From: Algibacter miyuki
GTDB lineage: Bacteria > Bacteroidota > Bacteroidia > Flavobacteriales > Flavobacteriaceae
Strand: one strand, 5' to 3'
DNA: 64,000 nt
NCBI RefSeq assembly: GCF_042427745.1
Contig: NZ_JBHMFA010000006.1
The notes under the pieces were generated by a model, which was not told the origin of the DNA, did no database searches, and saw nothing but the letters and a program-made list of their open reading frames with translations. Below are positions 62,607 through 64,000 of this stretch, in pieces. Positions within the stretch are counted from its first letter, which is position 1. Each line of letters starts with the position of its first letter. Both the position numbers and the translations under genes were made by a program.

Positions 62607-63269
62607 ATGAATAAAAAAACGCTGGCCATATTAGGACTAGGAAGTCAAACCACTTTGTATTATATCAGTGAACTAAATAGAATGTTCAACCTGAAACATG
62701 GTGGCTATAGCACTTGCCCGTTTATATTATTAAATGCCAATTTTGATGCTATTAATTCACTTTTACCAAACACTTCGAAAGAATTATCCCGTTTAACACA
62801 AGTATGTATTCAAGACATTGAAAAACTAGATACCGCTCATATTTTGGTACCTAACATTACATTGCACGAAACAATCGATCAATTATCAGTTAAAAAAAAT
62901 ATTTTACATCCTATTCATTTAACAGCATCAAAAATTAAAGTTCAACAGCACGCTAAGGTTATATTAATGGGTTCGGAATACACAATGAATTCGGCCTATA
63001 TACGTGCCATTTTCAATTTAAAGGGTATAGACATAGAAATTCCAACAGCCGAAGATAGACTTCAAATTGATGTATTTAGAAGACAGGTTTATTCCAAACA
63101 AGAAACTAAAGCACAAATAGAAAACTACCATAACATTATTAAGAAATATACGGCTAAAAACCCTGTGGTTTTGGCCTGCACCGAGTTATCTATTTTTAAA
63201 CCAAAAGACAATAATAAACTTTTTGATATGGTTGATATTCAAATTACAGCAGCCATAAACACATTATAA
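62607..63269 (+). CDS. Aspartate/glutamate racemase-superfamily protein with an altered first catalytic site
   Basis: The open frame begins at 62577, but the ATG at 62607 lies 1 nt after the egtD stop and gives MNKKTLAILGLGSQTT, matching the usual racemase N-terminus; product 220 residues. ACTELSIF (Cys191) carries the second catalytic Cys. The first, normally in P-C-N-T-x-H, reads P-N-I-T-L-H at 82-87, so Cys is replaced by Asn83. A classical two-Cys racemase is therefore unlikely; single-Cys members of this superfamily act as isomerases or lyases. Coupling to egtBD suggests a role near histidine/thiol metabolism, which is inference. Confidence 0.78.
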   Translation: MNKKTLAILGLGSQTTLYYISELNRMFNLKHGGYSTCPFILLNANFDAINSLLPNTSKELSRLTQVCIQDIEKLDTAHILVPNITLHETIDQLSVKKNILHPIHLTASKIKVQQHAKVILMGSEYTMNSAYIRAIFNLKGIDIEIPTAEDRLQIDVFRRQVYSKQETKAQIENYHNIIKKYTAKNPVVLACTELSIFKPKDNNKLFDMVDIQITAAINTL

Positions 63270-63280
63270 AATTTAACATT

Positions 63281-64000
63281 ATGAAAATTGCAGTAACATC
63301 CGCCAACGGAAAACTAGGGAGTACTATTGTAAAAAACCTCATTAATGAAGTAGGAAAAGAAAACGTTATTGGTATTGCGCGTTCACCAGAAAAAGCAAAG
63401 TACTTAGGCATTGAAATCAGAAAAGGAGATTATAACAATCGTGAAGATTTTGTTGCCGCATTACAAGGTATTGATACCGTTTTGCTGCTTTCAGGAATGG
63501 ATGAACCACAAAAAAGAATCCAACAACACAGAAACGTTATTGATGCGGCCGTAGATAACAACGTAAAAAAAATCGTTTATACAAGTATCGTTGGAGATGC
63601 CGAAAACACCGCTTTTAGTCCCGTAGTACAGAGTAATAGACAAACAGAAATAGATGTTCAGAATTCAGGTCTTGATTATGTCATTGGAAGAAATGGCATT
63701 TATATTGAGCCCGATTTAGAATATATTGATACTTACGTAAAGGAAGGTGAGATTAGAAATTGTGCAGGCGATGGAAAATGTGCTTATACGAGTAGAGAAG
63801 AATTGGGATTAGCCTATACGAAAATGTTAACTGAAGATAAACATGATGGTAAAATTTATAATCTAGTTGGAAACGCGATTACTCAAAATCAATTGGCCGA
63901 AAATATAAACCAAGTATTCAATACACAATTAATATTCACACCTGTATCTATATCCGATTATTTAGCTGAGAGAAAAGCAGAGTTAGGAGATTTTCTAGGA
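63281..64000 (+). CDS. NAD(P)-binding QOR2/NmrA-like oxidoreductase, 3' end missing
   Basis: The frame opens with ATG at 63281 and remains open for 240 codons to the right edge. The Rossmann motif TSANGKLGSTI is at about 6-16, close to the NmrA/QOR2 type. KKIVYTSIVGD (about 108) and VIGRNGIYIEPDL (about 139) support an atypical SDR such as quinone oxidoreductase 2. It starts 11 nt after the racemase-like gene and is the last seen of the run. The C-terminus lies outside the window. Confidence 0.87.
   Translation, partial: MKIAVTSANGKLGSTIVKNLINEVGKENVIGIARSPEKAKYLGIEIRKGDYNNREDFVAALQGIDTVLLLSGMDEPQKRIQQHRNVIDAAVDNNVKKIVYTSIVGDAENTAFSPVVQSNRQTEIDVQNSGLDYVIGRNGIYIEPDLEYIDTYVKEGEIRNCAGDGKCAYTSREELGLAYTKMLTEDKHDGKIYNLVGNAITQNQLAENINQVFNTQLIFTPVSISDYLAERKAELGDFLG

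Overview
The window reads as chromosomal DNA of a marine, algae-associated Bacteroidota, most likely a Flavobacteriaceae. This is an inference from the low GC content, SusC/SusD pairs, FecI/FecR modules, a type IX secretion (T9SS) sorting tail, GldF/GldG-like ABC proteins, many sulfatases and carbohydrate-active enzymes, and a TAnnTTTG-type -7 box. No rRNA, tRNA, CRISPR array or intact mobile element was seen. All confidently called genes from 1 to 46,151 lie on the minus strand and all from 46,718 to 64,000 on the plus strand, with the switch at about 46.2-46.7 kb.

Region 1 (1-14,268, minus): an ECF sigma factor and FecR anti-sigma factor head a SusC (with STN domain)/SusD pair, then a small lipoprotein, a DUF4843-type lipoprotein and a PKD-like lipoprotein. 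Next comes a Gld-like ABC module in which two paralogous GldF-GldG-type fusions flank one ATPase; the last gene runs off the left edge. The substrate cannot be read from the sequence.

Region 2 (14,762-25,480, minus): a second sigma/FecR/SusC(STN)/SusD set is followed by two tandem purple-acid-phosphatase-like lipoproteins and a glycerophosphodiester phosphodiesterase. It looks like a surface-signalled system for scavenging organophosphate.

Region 3 (25,592-33,223, minus): GH36 alpha-galactosidase, two S1 sulfatases and a GH29 alpha-L-fucosidase, with no SusC/D of their own. They probably trim a sulfated fucose- and galactose-containing algal glycan. Upstream lies gene debris, including the C-terminal remnant of a further sulfatase.

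Region 4 (33,397-46,299, minus): an alginate-type utilization locus with two PL7 lyases, SusC/SusD, a divergent Nramp-like transporter, a gluconokinase/6-phosphogluconate dehydrogenase fusion, a GntR/FCD regulator, an SDR and an RbsD/FucU-type protein. Each of three presumed transcription units is preceded by a copy of the same inverted repeat (TTGGTACACCA - 3 nt - TGGTGTACCAA), perfect at 46,267-46,299 and degenerate at 40,434 and 35,549. This is a readable candidate regulon for the GntR protein.

Region 5 (46,642-56,453, plus): a secreted or surface cassette with a T9SS-tail protein, a probable outer-membrane barrel protein, a 2,057-residue tail-fibre-like repeat protein with a 279-bp repeat and an embedded DUF1566-type domain, and a LamG protein that also ends in a DUF1566-type domain.

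Region 6 (56,886-64,000, plus): an AraC regulator and a tightly packed run encoding a methyltransferase, a MoaF-like protein, a small CxxC protein, a DJ-1/PfpI lipoprotein, an NTF2-like protein, EgtB, EgtD, an Asp/Glu racemase-superfamily protein with one catalytic Cys replaced, and an NAD(P)-binding QOR2-like protein cut by the right edge. EgtB and EgtD indicate ergothioneine (or a related thiol-histidine) synthesis.
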